From contig NZ_JAAVVC010000010.1 in assembly GCF_018449725.1 (NCBI RefSeq), positions 62,001-126,000 on the forward strand: a DNA stretch of 64,000 nucleotides, in the 5' to 3' direction. The position numbers and the translations under genes are program-made. Each line of letters opens with the position of its first letter. Within the stretch, counting starts at the first letter, position 1. Below are positions 51,447-61,001 of the stretch, piece by piece. Origin of the DNA: Pseudomonas sp. dw_612 (lineage in GTDB: Bacteria > Pseudomonadota > Gammaproteobacteria > Pseudomonadales > Pseudomonadaceae). The notes under the pieces were generated by a model. It searched no databases. It worked only from the letters and a program-made list of their open reading frames with translations, and had not been told where the DNA came from.

Positions 51447-52898
51447 TTATTGCGCGATGGTTTTCACCGACACGCCGCGTTCGATCGGGGTGGAGCGACC
51501 ATAGATATCTTCGAACCGCTCGATATCGTCTTCGCCCAAATAGCTGCCCGATTGCACTTCGATGATCTCGAGTGGAATCTTGCCCGGGTTGCGCAGACGG
51601 TGCACCGACGCGATCGGAATGTAGGTCGACTGGTTCTCGCAGAGCAGGAACACGTTCTCGTCGCAGGTCACTTCTGCGGTGCCGCTGACCACGATCCAGT
51701 GTTCGGCGCGGTGGTGGTGCATTTGCAGCGACAGGCACGCGCCCGGCTTGACCGAGATGTGCTTGACCTGGAAACGGCCGCCCATGTCCACCGAGTCGTA
51801 GGAGCCCCACGGACGATAGACTTCGCAGTGGTTCTGGGTTTCGCTGCGGCCCTGCTCGTTGAGGGTGTTGACCATTTGTTTGACGCCTTGGACCGAGTCC
51901 TTGTGGGCGATCATCATGGCGTCCTTGGTTTCGACCACCACGATGTTTTCCAGGCCAATCACCGACACCAGTTTGCCGTTGCCGTGGATCATGCAGTTTT
52001 TGCTGTCCTGGATGACCACGTCGCCTTTGGACACGTTGCCGTTGGCGTCTTTTTCATTCACTTCCCACAACGACGCCCAGCAACCGACATCGCTCCAGCC
52101 CGCCGTCAGCGGCACAACGCAGGCGCGCTGGGTTTTTTCCATCACGGCGTAGTCGATGGAATTGTCCGGGCAGCAGGCGAAGGTGGCTTCGTCGAAGGTG
52201 ATGGTATCGGCATCTTGCTCGCTGCGCTCAAGGGTCAGCAGGCAGGTGTCGTAGATGTCCGGGTCATGCTTTTTCAGCTCTTCGAGGAAGCGGCTGGCGC
52301 GGAACAGGAACATGCCGCTGTTCCAGAAATAACCGCCGGACTCCACGTATTCGGTGGCGCGCTTGACGTCGGGTTTTTCGACGAAGTGCGAGACGCGGCT
52401 GACGCCTTCGGGCAGCAGCGAATCGTTCGTCGACTTGATGTAGCCATAACCGGTTTCCGGTTTGGTGGCCGGGACGCCGAACAGCACCATTTCGCCGTTT
52501 TCTGCCGCGACAGTGGCCAGGGCCAGAGCGCGTTGCAGGGCTTTCTGGTCTTCCAGCACGTGGTCGGCCGGCAGCACCAGCATCAACTCGTCGCGACCTT
52601 CATTGACCAGCATCATCGCGGTCAGGGCCACGGCCGGCGCAGTGTTGCGGCCGAACGGTTCCATCAGGATGCGTTGCACTTCCAGCTTACGGTTGTTCAG
52701 CTGCTCGTTGACGATGAAGCGGTGGTCCTTGTTGCAGACCACGATCGGGGTGTCCATGCCTTCGAACACAAGGCGTTCCAGGGTTTGCTGGAACAGGGTG
52801 TGTTCGCCGGTCAAGGCCAGGAACTGTTTAGGAAACTGCTTGCGCGAAAGCGGCCAAAGACGTGAGCCGCTACCACCTGACAAGATTACCGGAATCAT
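51447..52898 (-). CDS. algA: Mannose-1-phosphate guanylyltransferase/mannose-6-phosphate isomerase
   Basis: A 483-residue bifunctional enzyme that isomerises fructose-6-P to mannose-6-P and makes GDP-mannose, the first and third steps of alginate precursor synthesis. N-terminal pyrophosphorylase motif SGGSGSRLWPLSRKQFPKQF (7-26) and FVEKPD; the C-terminal type II isomerase has the zinc site QMHHHRAEHWIVVSGTA near residue 394. Last gene of the alginate operon; separated from algF by a 254-base gap with a family-C inverted repeat. Confidence 0.96.
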   Translation of the reverse strand: MIPVILSGGSGSRLWPLSRKQFPKQFLALTGEHTLFQQTLERLVFEGMDTPIVVCNKDHRFIVNEQLNNRKLEVQRILMEPFGRNTAPAVALTAMMLVNEGRDELMLVLPADHVLEDQKALQRALALATVAAENGEMVLFGVPATKPETGYGYIKSTNDSLLPEGVSRVSHFVEKPDVKRATEYVESGGYFWNSGMFLFRASRFLEELKKHDPDIYDTCLLTLERSEQDADTITFDEATFACCPDNSIDYAVMEKTQRACVVPLTAGWSDVGCWASLWEVNEKDANGNVSKGDVVIQDSKNCMIHGNGKLVSVIGLENIVVVETKDAMMIAHKDSVQGVKQMVNTLNEQGRSETQNHCEVYRPWGSYDSVDMGGRFQVKHISVKPGACLSLQMHHHRAEHWIVVSGTAEVTCDENVFLLCENQSTYIPIASVHRLRNPGKIPLEIIEVQSGSYLGEDDIERFEDIYGRSTPIERGVSVKTIAQ

Positions 52899-52987
52899 GT
52901 TGTTACTCCTTAAAATCGATTGGTTAGAGCTACTGCGTTCTGTCGTTTCACTCTTGTTCTTATTCCGTAGCCAGACCGATGTTCGCC

Positions 52988-53126
52988 CGTAGCAGCTGCC
53001 GAGCCTGCGAGGCTGCGTTCGGCGGCGGAGCCGTCGTCAATCCAGACAACAAGGTCTCTCTGAAAGACCGCATTTACCGGTTTACGACGGCTACGCCGCC
53101 GGACGCAGGCTTCGCCAGCTGCTACA
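52988..53126. repeat. Long inverted repeat, family C, between algF and algA
   Basis: GTAGCAGCTGCCGAGCCTGC, continuing GAGGCTGCGTTC, is answered at the right by the complement of its outer arm (CTTCGCCAGCTGCTAC). Arms are less perfect than in the copy at 8257-8404. It lies within the alginate operon. Confidence 0.7.
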
Positions 53127-53152
53127 AAGGGATCACCGTTCCGACGTATGTA

Positions 53153-53806
53153 TTAGCGCGTCGAAACCGGACGTTTCACCCACACTGGCGACAGGCTGCT
53201 GCCTTTGCCGGTGACGTACAGCACGGCCGCTTCACCGCGTTCCAGGGCAACCGGTTTCACGTCGCCGACTTTGGTGGCGCCGTCATACAGGGCCAGGCTG
53301 ACTTTCACCGGGTTGATTTCACGCTCGCCACGGCCCTTGGCCGCTACCGACGGAACCACTTCAGTCTTGCCGTCAGCGGTTTTCAGGGTCAGGGCCTTGT
53401 CGCTCAGGTTTTGCACGCGAACCAAAGACTTCTGCTTGTTCTTGAACGGCGGCTCTTCGATCAGTTGTGGCGCGCCGCTGGCGTTGTTGACCAGGGTGTA
53501 ATAGTGGTCGCCGGCGAGTTTGACCGGCAGGGTCTGGCTGCCGACCTTGGCGCTGTAGTCGCCGCCCGGCATGAAGCTGAAGTCGCTGCTGGCCAGTGGC
53601 GCAACATCGCTCAGGTTGGTGGTGCCGACGGTGGCGCTGACTTCAGCGTTACCGGCGTTATAGACCCGCACGAAGGACGAGCCTTTCGGTGCGGTCGGGC
53701 CGTAGAGTGCGGCGTCGCCAGCGAAGGCGGACATCGACAGCACGCTCATGCCGGCAACAAGAGCAAAAGTCTTCGCGAGACGGCGAGGAGTAGTAGTGAA
53801 AGTCAT
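53153..53806 (-). CDS. algF: Alginate O-acetylation periplasmic protein AlgF
   Basis: A 217-residue periplasmic protein required for O-acetylation of alginate, thought to link AlgJ/AlgX to AlgI. Signal peptide TFALVAGMSVLSMSAFA, mature GDAALYGPTAPKGSSFVRVY, and two beta-rich halves. Length and the YGPTAPKGSSFVRVYNA start agree with AlgF. The ATG at 53806 follows GAGAGGTACACC and is fourteen bases after the algJ stop, so translation follows directly. Confidence 0.95.
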   Translation of the reverse strand: MTFTTTPRRLAKTFALVAGMSVLSMSAFAGDAALYGPTAPKGSSFVRVYNAGNAEVSATVGTTNLSDVAPLASSDFSFMPGGDYSAKVGSQTLPVKLAGDHYYTLVNNASGAPQLIEEPPFKNKQKSLVRVQNLSDKALTLKTADGKTEVVPSVAAKGRGEREINPVKVSLALYDGATKVGDVKPVALERGEAAVLYVTGKGSSLSPVWVKRPVSTR

Positions 53807-53820
53807 GGTGTACCTCTCTT

Positions 53821-54996
53821 TCAGTTTTGCGCCCGGTCGGGCGTCTCGGATTTAGTGTTTGCGGCTACGTTTTGTTGGCGCACGCCAGCTTCTTTGAGCT
53901 CTGCGACCCACTGCGGATCGGCGTCACCGATTTCGTTGTTCACAGGCAGATAACGTTCAGGAAACTCCCAGATCAGCACCTGTGGCGGGCTGTTCTTGAA
54001 AGCATCGCTTTTGAGGTAGCTGAGCATCGGCAGAATCGGGCCGTGGCCGTCTTCGGCGTAATTGACCACGTCGCTCTTGAGCGCTTGCTTCAGCGCCCCG
54101 ACGAAGTTCCAGTTCGGGTTGGCGCTGTAGCTGGTGCCGATCAGGGCCACCGGCACTTCATTGTTGGCGAACAGCGCATCGTCAGCGGCCGGCTGGTCAT
54201 CAGCCGCCACGGTGTTGCGCTTCTGCAGCGGCTCGGTGGCCGGCATCAGGTTTTCGAACAGCGGGTCCAGCGGCAGGAACAGTCGCAGGTCGCCTTTGTG
54301 GGTGACTTTCTCCGCTGGTGCAGTGACGAAGTTTTGCGGTTCGCCGCTGAGCGGGGTTTTCTCGGCAATGGTCTTGGCCAGCGTTTCGGCGGCGATTTGC
54401 GCGCCTTCCGGGGTCCAGTGGGTGTCGGTGCGCAGGAACACTTGTTGACCGTCCAGCTTGGCCCGCAGCATCGGGCCGTACAGGTCAGGCGCGAGAATCT
54501 TGTCGGCCGCCACGCGAGCGTGGAAGTCTTCATAGAGATTGGCGTGAATGCTCGAAGGCTTCACGTCGCCCAGGTGTTCCGGGTACAACCGAGTCTTGGC
54601 CGGCACGATGGCCATCACCAGTTTCACGCCTTTGGCTTTCAGTTCCTGGCGTACGCCTTCGACCAGCGCGTAGTTGCCTTGCAGGTTCAGCTCTTCGTTA
54701 ACGATCGGGTTGAATTCCTCATCGCTGTACAACCATTGATCGCGACCGAGCACCACGCCCGGACGACCTTCGTTGAACAGTTTGAAATCCAGAGCGGCCC
54801 AGAGGTTGGTGCCCAGGCGCTTGATCGGGAACTCGGCGTCGTAGTGCGTCTCCACGGCTTTGGTCCAGCGGCCGTTGAGCACCGTGGTTTCGGCACTGGT
54901 GCTGAACCCGAAGAAGCTGCGCGTGGACCACAGGCCCAGGGCCAGCAAGATCACCAGGAACAGGGCGATGTAGAGAATGCGTAATGAGCGGGTCAT
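53821..54996 (-). CDS. algJ: Alginate O-acetyltransferase AlgJ
   Basis: A 391-residue SGNH-like acetylesterase/transferase of the periplasm, anchored by an uncleaved N-terminal helix (ILYIALFLVILLALGLW). Catalytic Asp191 and His193 (RTDTHWTPEG) and Ser289 (GTSYS) are present. It takes acetyl groups passed by AlgI toward polymannuronate. Start ATG 54996 lies eleven bases after the algI stop. The C-terminal tail (ANTKSETPDRAQN) is polar. Confidence 0.95.
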   Translation of the reverse strand: MTRSLRILYIALFLVILLALGLWSTRSFFGFSTSAETTVLNGRWTKAVETHYDAEFPIKRLGTNLWAALDFKLFNEGRPGVVLGRDQWLYSDEEFNPIVNEELNLQGNYALVEGVRQELKAKGVKLVMAIVPAKTRLYPEHLGDVKPSSIHANLYEDFHARVAADKILAPDLYGPMLRAKLDGQQVFLRTDTHWTPEGAQIAAETLAKTIAEKTPLSGEPQNFVTAPAEKVTHKGDLRLFLPLDPLFENLMPATEPLQKRNTVAADDQPAADDALFANNEVPVALIGTSYSANPNWNFVGALKQALKSDVVNYAEDGHGPILPMLSYLKSDAFKNSPPQVLIWEFPERYLPVNNEIGDADPQWVAELKEAGVRQQNVAANTKSETPDRAQN

Positions 54997-55007
54997 GGTC
55001 AGATCCC

Positions 55008-56573
55008 TCAGAACTGGAAGTAAAGGAACGGCGAGAAGCTTTGCGCCGAGAGTTTGAAAATCGAGGCGATGAACAACGCCAGTACCAGCGTGCGCATCAC
55101 GTAGCGCGACCAGTCAGCGGTCCAGTAAGCCGGTTGCACGGTGGCTTCAACGCCCACGGTGTAGCCCGGTTCATGGATGCTGCCCGGGTTGTCGCCCGGT
55201 ACGGCTTTGATCATTCCCGGTGTGGCGGTGGCCGGGCCATCGGCCTCGACGTTCACCACGGGCTTGGCTTTTTCCGGCGGACGATTGGTGTAGAAATCGC
55301 GGATGCCGAAGAACGCCAGGGTCATGTAAGCCACGACCAGGGTCGCCACTTGCAGGCCGGTGAGGCTGGCCTGGTTGAGTTCCGACAGCGACCATTCGCC
55401 GAAGCTGAACATCGCGCCGTACATGCGACCGGCCACGTGCAGGTTTTCCGAGCGGAAGATCACCCAGCCCATCACCACCAGCAGGAAGGTCAGTGCCCAG
55501 CGGATCGGGTTGATGCTGCGTGGCGAAGTGTTCAGACCCAAAGCCTTCTCGATTGCCAGCCACATGCCGTGCCACGCACCCCAGACGATGTAGGTGATGT
55601 TCGCGCCGTGCCACAGACCACCGAGCAGCATGGTCAGGAACAGGTTGCGATAGGTCATCAGCGTGCCTTTGCGGTTACCGCCCAGCGTGATGTACAGGTA
55701 GTCACGCAACCAGGTGGACAGGCTGATGTGCCAGCGACGCCAGAACTCGGTGATCGACTGGCTGATGTACGGCTGCTTGAAGTTTTCCATGAAGCGGAAA
55801 CCCATCATCAAGCCCAGGCCGATGGCCATGTCGCTGTAGCCGGAGAAGTCGAAATACAGTTGCGCGGTGTAGGCCAGGGCGCCGAGCCAGGCGTCACCCG
55901 TGGTCGGGGCTTGCAGGGCGAAGCAATGGTCGGCCACCACCGCGAGGGTGTCGGCGATGAACACTTTCTTGATGAAACCCTGCATGAACCGCGTGGCACC
56001 TTCGGAGAACTTGTCGAGGGTGTGGGTGCGGTTGTTGAACTGATCGGCGAGGTCGCGGAAACGCAACACCGGGCCGGCAATCAAGTGCGGGAAGATCGCC
56101 ACGAATGCGGCAAAGTCGATCAGGTTGCGGGTTGCCGGGGTGTCACCGCGATACACGTCGATGATGTAGCTGATGGACTCGAAGATGTAGAACGAGATCC
56201 CGATCGGCAACAGCACGTGGGTCAGGATGAACGGCGACAGGCCGACCGAAGTCATCATCGCGTTGATACTGTCGACGCCGAAGTTGGCGTACTTGAAGTA
56301 GCCGAGAATGCACAGGTCGACGGCCACGCCCAGGAGCAACCAGCGCTGGGCCGGTTTGGTCCGAACGCCTGCTGCACCGACTTTGAGGCCGATCCAGTAG
56401 TTCCACAGCGTGACAGCGGCGAACAGCGCAAGGAAGTCCACGCGCCACCAGGCATAGAACACATAGCTGGCGATCAGCAGCAGCAGGTTGCGATAGCGAA
56501 TCCCGCTCAAGTAGTACATGCCGAGAAAGATCGGCAAGAACAAAAACAGGAACACATTGGACGAAAATACCAT
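55008..56573 (-). CDS. algI: Alginate O-acetyltransferase AlgI (MBOAT)
   Basis: A 521-residue inner-membrane MBOAT protein that moves acetyl groups across the membrane for alginate acetylation. About a dozen helices; the catalytic histidine is His322 in GGLWHGAN, the same number as in Pseudomonas aeruginosa, and WRRWHISLSTWLRDYLYITL precedes it. A soluble, Pro-rich loop spans roughly residues 425-490 before a last helix. ATG 56573 has GGAGA seven bases upstream; the open frame extends to 56597 without a better site. Confidence 0.96.
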   Translation of the reverse strand: MVFSSNVFLFLFLPIFLGMYYLSGIRYRNLLLLIASYVFYAWWRVDFLALFAAVTLWNYWIGLKVGAAGVRTKPAQRWLLLGVAVDLCILGYFKYANFGVDSINAMMTSVGLSPFILTHVLLPIGISFYIFESISYIIDVYRGDTPATRNLIDFAAFVAIFPHLIAGPVLRFRDLADQFNNRTHTLDKFSEGATRFMQGFIKKVFIADTLAVVADHCFALQAPTTGDAWLGALAYTAQLYFDFSGYSDMAIGLGLMMGFRFMENFKQPYISQSITEFWRRWHISLSTWLRDYLYITLGGNRKGTLMTYRNLFLTMLLGGLWHGANITYIVWGAWHGMWLAIEKALGLNTSPRSINPIRWALTFLLVVMGWVIFRSENLHVAGRMYGAMFSFGEWSLSELNQASLTGLQVATLVVAYMTLAFFGIRDFYTNRPPEKAKPVVNVEADGPATATPGMIKAVPGDNPGSIHEPGYTVGVEATVQPAYWTADWSRYVMRTLVLALFIASIFKLSAQSFSPFLYFQF

Positions 56574-56681
56574 CCCGATCTCTCCATGTTTAACCAACAG
56601 TCAAGGGCCAACGGCCCCCCCAAACCCCCCACGAAAAAACGGGGGACACATCACACACAAAAACCTGGGCCTTGCACTAAC

Positions 56682-56774
56682 CCTGTGGGAGCGGGCTTGC
56701 TCGCGAAAGCGGTGTATCAGTCGACATCATTGATGAATGTCAGACCGCATTCGCGAGCAAGCCCGCTCCCACAA
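56682..56774. repeat. REP pair, family B, between algL and algI
   Basis: CCTGTGGGAGCGGGCTTGCT with its inverted copy ending CCCACA. Fills the 212-base spacer that otherwise breaks the close gene packing of the operon. Confidence 0.88.
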
Positions 56775-56785
56775 GGGGGACAGTG

Positions 56786-57910
56786 CTAGCTCCCTTTGTT
56801 GCCTTTTTCGTTAGCCGGGTCGTAGACCTTGGTCAAATCCCCGCCGAGGCGGAAGGTTTTGAACGGCTGCATCTTGTGCTTCTGCGCCAGCACATCCGGC
56901 GGGCAGGTGTAGAGCGAGCAGAACGGTTCGAGCCAGGCGAATTTCGAGTCGACCTTGAGGTCGGTCATGTCCTGTTCCTTGCCGTTCTTCTTCTCGAACT
57001 CGTCCGGGTCTTTCACGCCGGAGAGCACGCGATCACCCAGGCGTTTCAGCGCGCCGTTGTTTTCCTGACGCAAATCCACACCGTTGACCAAGGCGAAACT
57101 GGCGATCATCGACAGCGGCGGCAGGGCGTAGTTGTGATAGGCGAGGGCGCGTTGCTGGCGCTTGAGTTCGTTCGGCAGATAGCCATCGGCATCGATTTGA
57201 TTGGCGCCGACTTTGTATTCTTTCACCGACCAGTCGAACAGGTCGCGGCGGTTGGTGGCGATGGACGTTGCCATCACCGACCAGGCGGACCAGTACGAGT
57301 GGTTGTTGGTTTTGTCGAGCGGCAGGTTGTCCCAATCGCTGACCACCTGGTCTGCCATTTTGCTGAACCAGGCTTCGATCAACTGCGACTCTTGCTGGTG
57401 ATTGGCCAACGGATGCGAGTCGGAGAACTTCAGGCGAATGTACGACGACGCCATGCTACCCAGGGCCCATTTGCGCATCGATTTGCCGGTGTGGTTGAAG
57501 TCCTTGGACATCAAGGCATCGGCCTTGGCCCAGGCCGTCAGCCAGTTGAGCGTGCACTCGAGTTGTTCCGGGCGACCGTCACGCATGTACTGCATCACGC
57601 GCTTGCTGGTGCCGCGTTCCAGTTTGGTGATGTCGGCGGTGGTGTCGCGGAAGGCCTTTTCCGACTGCACGTTCAGGGTCGAACGGGCCTTGTCGCTGCC
57701 TTCGTATTTGCTGCGAAATTGCAGGGCGCCGGTGTAGGGCGTCGGCATCGCGTCGCAGCCTTCGCTGCTGTCGCCGGTCTTCACTTTTTCAATCGGCGCG
57801 AAGTAGCCCTGGGGCGGACGCAGCGGCGCGGCGGCCTGGGTGGCGCCGGCGAACATCGCCAGAGTCAGCAGGGAGGGCGCGAGTAACTTTTTCAAAGTTC
57901 GGGTTTGCAT
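56786..57910 (-). CDS. algL: Poly(beta-D-mannuronate) lyase AlgL
   Basis: A 374-residue periplasmic lyase that clears misplaced alginate during export. Signal peptide LAPSLLTLAMFAGATQAAA, then LRPPQGYFAPIEKVK, and the catalytic NNHSYW motif with His204 and Tyr206 (conserved N202/N203). ATG 57910 has GAGG five bases upstream and lies seven bases after the algX stop; the longer frame to 58078 is a shadow of algX. Confidence 0.96.
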   Translation of the reverse strand: MQTRTLKKLLAPSLLTLAMFAGATQAAAPLRPPQGYFAPIEKVKTGDSSEGCDAMPTPYTGALQFRSKYEGSDKARSTLNVQSEKAFRDTTADITKLERGTSKRVMQYMRDGRPEQLECTLNWLTAWAKADALMSKDFNHTGKSMRKWALGSMASSYIRLKFSDSHPLANHQQESQLIEAWFSKMADQVVSDWDNLPLDKTNNHSYWSAWSVMATSIATNRRDLFDWSVKEYKVGANQIDADGYLPNELKRQQRALAYHNYALPPLSMIASFALVNGVDLRQENNGALKRLGDRVLSGVKDPDEFEKKNGKEQDMTDLKVDSKFAWLEPFCSLYTCPPDVLAQKHKMQPFKTFRLGGDLTKVYDPANEKGNKGS

Positions 57911-57917
57911 ATGAACC

Positions 57918-59378
57918 TCATTGCCCGGCCTGAGCGGTATGTTGCTCGGCGCCTGGGAATACGTTGCGTTTGCAGATTTTCGCGTCGACTTTTTGTGGCG
58001 TGGCACCCGCTTCAGGGCCCTGGACTTCAACGGCCAGCAGGTTCTGCGTGGCCCAGTCTTCGTCCGTGCGCAACTCAAAGGCGAAACGCCCGTCGGTGTC
58101 GGAGGTTTCCGGTTTTTCGATTTTGATGTCCTCGTGGCGACCGTTCATGTACCAGAGGGTGGCTTGCAGGACCTTCACCGACGCATCGGCGAACTGGATG
58201 TCGACCTGGTGACTGCCGTTTTGCAGGTTCAGGTTCTTGCTGTTGACCATTAATTCGTTTTTGCCCGGTTTCAATGTGGTGCTACCGGTCATTTGGGTTT
58301 CCTTGCCTTCGCAACCGTTGTCCAGCAGCGCCATCATCTGGCGGTAGATGGTTTCCTGGTCGAGGCGATAGAGCGGCGAGAATTCCCAGATGAGGATTTT
58401 CGGCGGCTTTTTCTGGAACTCGTCGCTGCCCAGGTACTGCAGCATCGAACCTTCCAGGCCACCGCCCGGGAATGCCACGTTGAGGATGTCGGCACCGATT
58501 GCCTCTTCGAGGAAACCGGCGAAGTTGTAGTTCTTGCCACTGTGGCTGGTGCCGACCAGGGTGATCTCCGGGTTGCCGGAGTCACTGAACAGATCGCCAT
58601 CGGCCGCTTCGCCTTTCGGTTCCGTGGTGAACTGATCCATGTACTGGATCGCGTAGCTCGTGCCACAGAGTTGACCGGCCATGTTGTGTAATGTTCCGGT
58701 CTTGCCCATGCGACCCGACTTGTGGCTCTCGAATTCGCGTTTCGGAATGTCGGCGAAGGCCGGCATTTGCTTGATTTGCTCGCCGACGATTTTCGCTGTG
58801 CGCTGGGCGCCGTAAGGCGTCCAGTGTTGGTCACCGCGGAAGTAGAAATCGTGGGCCGGCAGGGTGTCTGGCAGCGACTCGTTGGTCAGCGGCGACAGGT
58901 CCGGCACGGTGTAGCCCATGGCGGCGAAGCGGCCGAGCATGGTTTTGTAGTTGCGCAGGGCCTTGTCAAAATCGTACTTGGCCTTGTCTTCCGGATTGAG
59001 CTTGTTGCGGTTCACCAGGCCACGGGTCGGCTGGTAGACCACCACCAGTTCCACGCCTTTGCTCTTGAACGCATCGTGCAGTTGTTTCATGCGTTTGTAG
59101 CCGGCCGGGGAGGTGTCGAATTCGGTGCGCAAGTCTTCTTGCGTACGGAATAACCAATCGCCCTGGGCCTGAACCAACGTGGTGAAATTCTGCTGGTAGC
59201 GCGTGGTGTAGTTCTTCGCGTCGTGGGCTTCCGGGCACAGGTTGCAGCACGGGTCGGCGGTGAACTTCGGCGCGGTTGCGCTGGCAGCGGCATCGTCGGC
59301 ACGGGCGCCAGCGCTGGCCGCGAGAATCCCGAGTGTCAGGCCCGACAGGCTGAGTAATTTGATCAAGTGTGGGTGCAT
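57918..59378 (-). CDS. algX: Alginate biosynthesis protein AlgX
   Basis: A 486-residue periplasmic acetyltransferase and scaffold of the alginate secretion complex. Signal peptide LLSLSGLTLGILAASAGARA; SGNH-type domain with Asp183 and His185 (RGDQHWTPYG) and Ser278 (GTSHS); C-terminal carbohydrate-binding module from about residue 350. Contains the paired cysteines DPCCNLCPEA near the mature N-terminus. ATG 59378 follows GAGGATAATTTT. It adds the acetyl group to polymannuronate. Confidence 0.96.
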   Translation of the reverse strand: MHPHLIKLLSLSGLTLGILAASAGARADDAAASATAPKFTADPCCNLCPEAHDAKNYTTRYQQNFTTLVQAQGDWLFRTQEDLRTEFDTSPAGYKRMKQLHDAFKSKGVELVVVYQPTRGLVNRNKLNPEDKAKYDFDKALRNYKTMLGRFAAMGYTVPDLSPLTNESLPDTLPAHDFYFRGDQHWTPYGAQRTAKIVGEQIKQMPAFADIPKREFESHKSGRMGKTGTLHNMAGQLCGTSYAIQYMDQFTTEPKGEAADGDLFSDSGNPEITLVGTSHSGKNYNFAGFLEEAIGADILNVAFPGGGLEGSMLQYLGSDEFQKKPPKILIWEFSPLYRLDQETIYRQMMALLDNGCEGKETQMTGSTTLKPGKNELMVNSKNLNLQNGSHQVDIQFADASVKVLQATLWYMNGRHEDIKIEKPETSDTDGRFAFELRTDEDWATQNLLAVEVQGPEAGATPQKVDAKICKRNVFPGAEQHTAQAGQ

Positions 59379-59388
59379 AAAATTATCC

Positions 59389-60975
59389 TCAGTCCCGCAT
59401 TTCGGTCTGGCGTTCGACAGGGTCGATCAGCACGGCTTTCTGCTGGCGTACCAGCAGGTCGAGAATTTCATCCTGACGCTCGCCAAGAATCCCGTTGAAG
59501 CTGATGCCACTGGATTTGGTCGGTGCGAGCATGGACACGCGGTACAACTCGACGCTCAGCGGCGAGTCGATGGACAGCGGTCCGCTGCCGTTGCCGGCCA
59601 GTTCGCCGCCGACCACGATCAGCGACACTTGGGCGTCGAACGGGTCGAGCTTGATGTCCCGGTCGGTGTCGCTCAGGTCCTTGATGTGGCCGTAGACGCC
59701 GGTCAGGCCGTTGGCCATGGCGAGGTTTTCGTACAGGCGAATGTTCACGCTGTTTCGAATCCGGATGCCGTGGCGTTTGTTGCTGATCACCTTGTTGGCC
59801 CACAGCAGGTTGTCGGCACTCTCGTAGAGGGTGATGCCGTCGGTGTGGTTCTTGTAGATCTCGTTGTAGGCGATCAGGTTGTTCACGCTGTTACGGTCGA
59901 TTACCAGCCCCGAGAGGTGGTTGTCGTAGCTGCGGTTGTTGAAGATGAAGCTGTCGTTGACCTCACGGGAAATGATGATCCCGTGCTTCTTCTTGGTCCC
60001 GTAGACGGTGTTGTCCGCGATGATCAGACCGTGGGAACGGTCATGCGGGTCAATGCCGTAGACGATGTTGTCTTTGTAGGTGTTGCCCTTGACCACGAAG
60101 TCGCGGGTTTCATAGCAGTAGAAGCCGTACCACATGTCCGAGAACTCGGAGCCGACGATCCAGCCGGTCGGTTCGGAGCGCTTGAGCACCTTGGCCATGT
60201 TCGGCGTGTACTGGGAAATACTCACGCCGTAGGACTTACTGTTGGCATAGCCGAAACTGGCGATCTTGCTGTTCGCGATGTAGGTTTCGGTACCGCCCCA
60301 GGACAGCAGGAACGGACGGAATTCCTTCGGCGTCTTGAACAGCGCCGGACCATTGTTCTTCTCGCTCCACCCGGTGATTTTGGTGTCACGCACAAACAAC
60401 TGGCCGTCGTTGACCAGGAACGCGCCGGCCTCCTGGGACAGGCGCAATTCCTGGGTCTGCTTGTCGATTTCGAGGATGCCCTTGCGGCCAACCACGATCG
60501 GCAACTTCGCCAGGTAAACGCCCGGCGAGGATTCGCTGATGTACTTCGGTTCTTTCTTGGCCAGGTCCTTGAGGTTCATGTAGCCGTCGTCGACGAAGAT
60601 TGCCTGCGGGATGCCGTGCTGACGCACCACCCACTCGGCCATCTTGTTGTCGCCGCCGATGAAGTCCTTCAAGGCGTCTTCCTGCATCATCCGGCGCACG
60701 CTGACCTTGCCCGGTTTGGTCCGCACGACTTTCGCGGCGATGGCTTCGGCGGTATAGCCGGAAGTGTCCGGCAGCTTCGGCTTGGCCAGCTCCAGCGGCG
60801 CGGTCGGTGCGCTGCTGACGGTGTAGGTCTTGGCTTGCTGCAGTCCTTTGGCCAGGGTGCTCGGTTGGCCTTTTTGCACAGGCGCAACCGGCTCCGCGTT
60901 GGCGAGGGCGACCGAGCTGGCCAGCAGCATTGCGCCGGCCAGCAACGTGATCGAACCTCTCTTCGGATAGGTCAT
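59389..60975 (-). CDS. algG: Mannuronan C5-epimerase AlgG
   Basis: A 528-residue periplasmic epimerase converting D-mannuronate to L-guluronate residues in the growing polymer. Signal peptide ITLLAGAMLLASSVALANA; right-handed beta-helix of PbH1 repeats over about residues 200-440; catalytic Asp309-Pro-His311-Asp312 (YGIDPHDRSHG). ATG 60975 has AAGGAG eight bases upstream and is better than ATG 61002, which overlaps the algE stop. Confidence 0.96.
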   Translation of the reverse strand: MTYPKRGSITLLAGAMLLASSVALANAEPVAPVQKGQPSTLAKGLQQAKTYTVSSAPTAPLELAKPKLPDTSGYTAEAIAAKVVRTKPGKVSVRRMMQEDALKDFIGGDNKMAEWVVRQHGIPQAIFVDDGYMNLKDLAKKEPKYISESSPGVYLAKLPIVVGRKGILEIDKQTQELRLSQEAGAFLVNDGQLFVRDTKITGWSEKNNGPALFKTPKEFRPFLLSWGGTETYIANSKIASFGYANSKSYGVSISQYTPNMAKVLKRSEPTGWIVGSEFSDMWYGFYCYETRDFVVKGNTYKDNIVYGIDPHDRSHGLIIADNTVYGTKKKHGIIISREVNDSFIFNNRSYDNHLSGLVIDRNSVNNLIAYNEIYKNHTDGITLYESADNLLWANKVISNKRHGIRIRNSVNIRLYENLAMANGLTGVYGHIKDLSDTDRDIKLDPFDAQVSLIVVGGELAGNGSGPLSIDSPLSVELYRVSMLAPTKSSGISFNGILGERQDEILDLLVRQQKAVLIDPVERQTEMRD

Positions 60976-61001
60976 GTCGGGCACTCCTTTCGCGGCTCGC
61001 A

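Noticed and set aside
54984..56789. A 601-residue plus-strand open frame opposite algI
   Set aside because: It mirrors algI and has low-complexity His/Gln/Asp-rich sequence typical of antisense frames.
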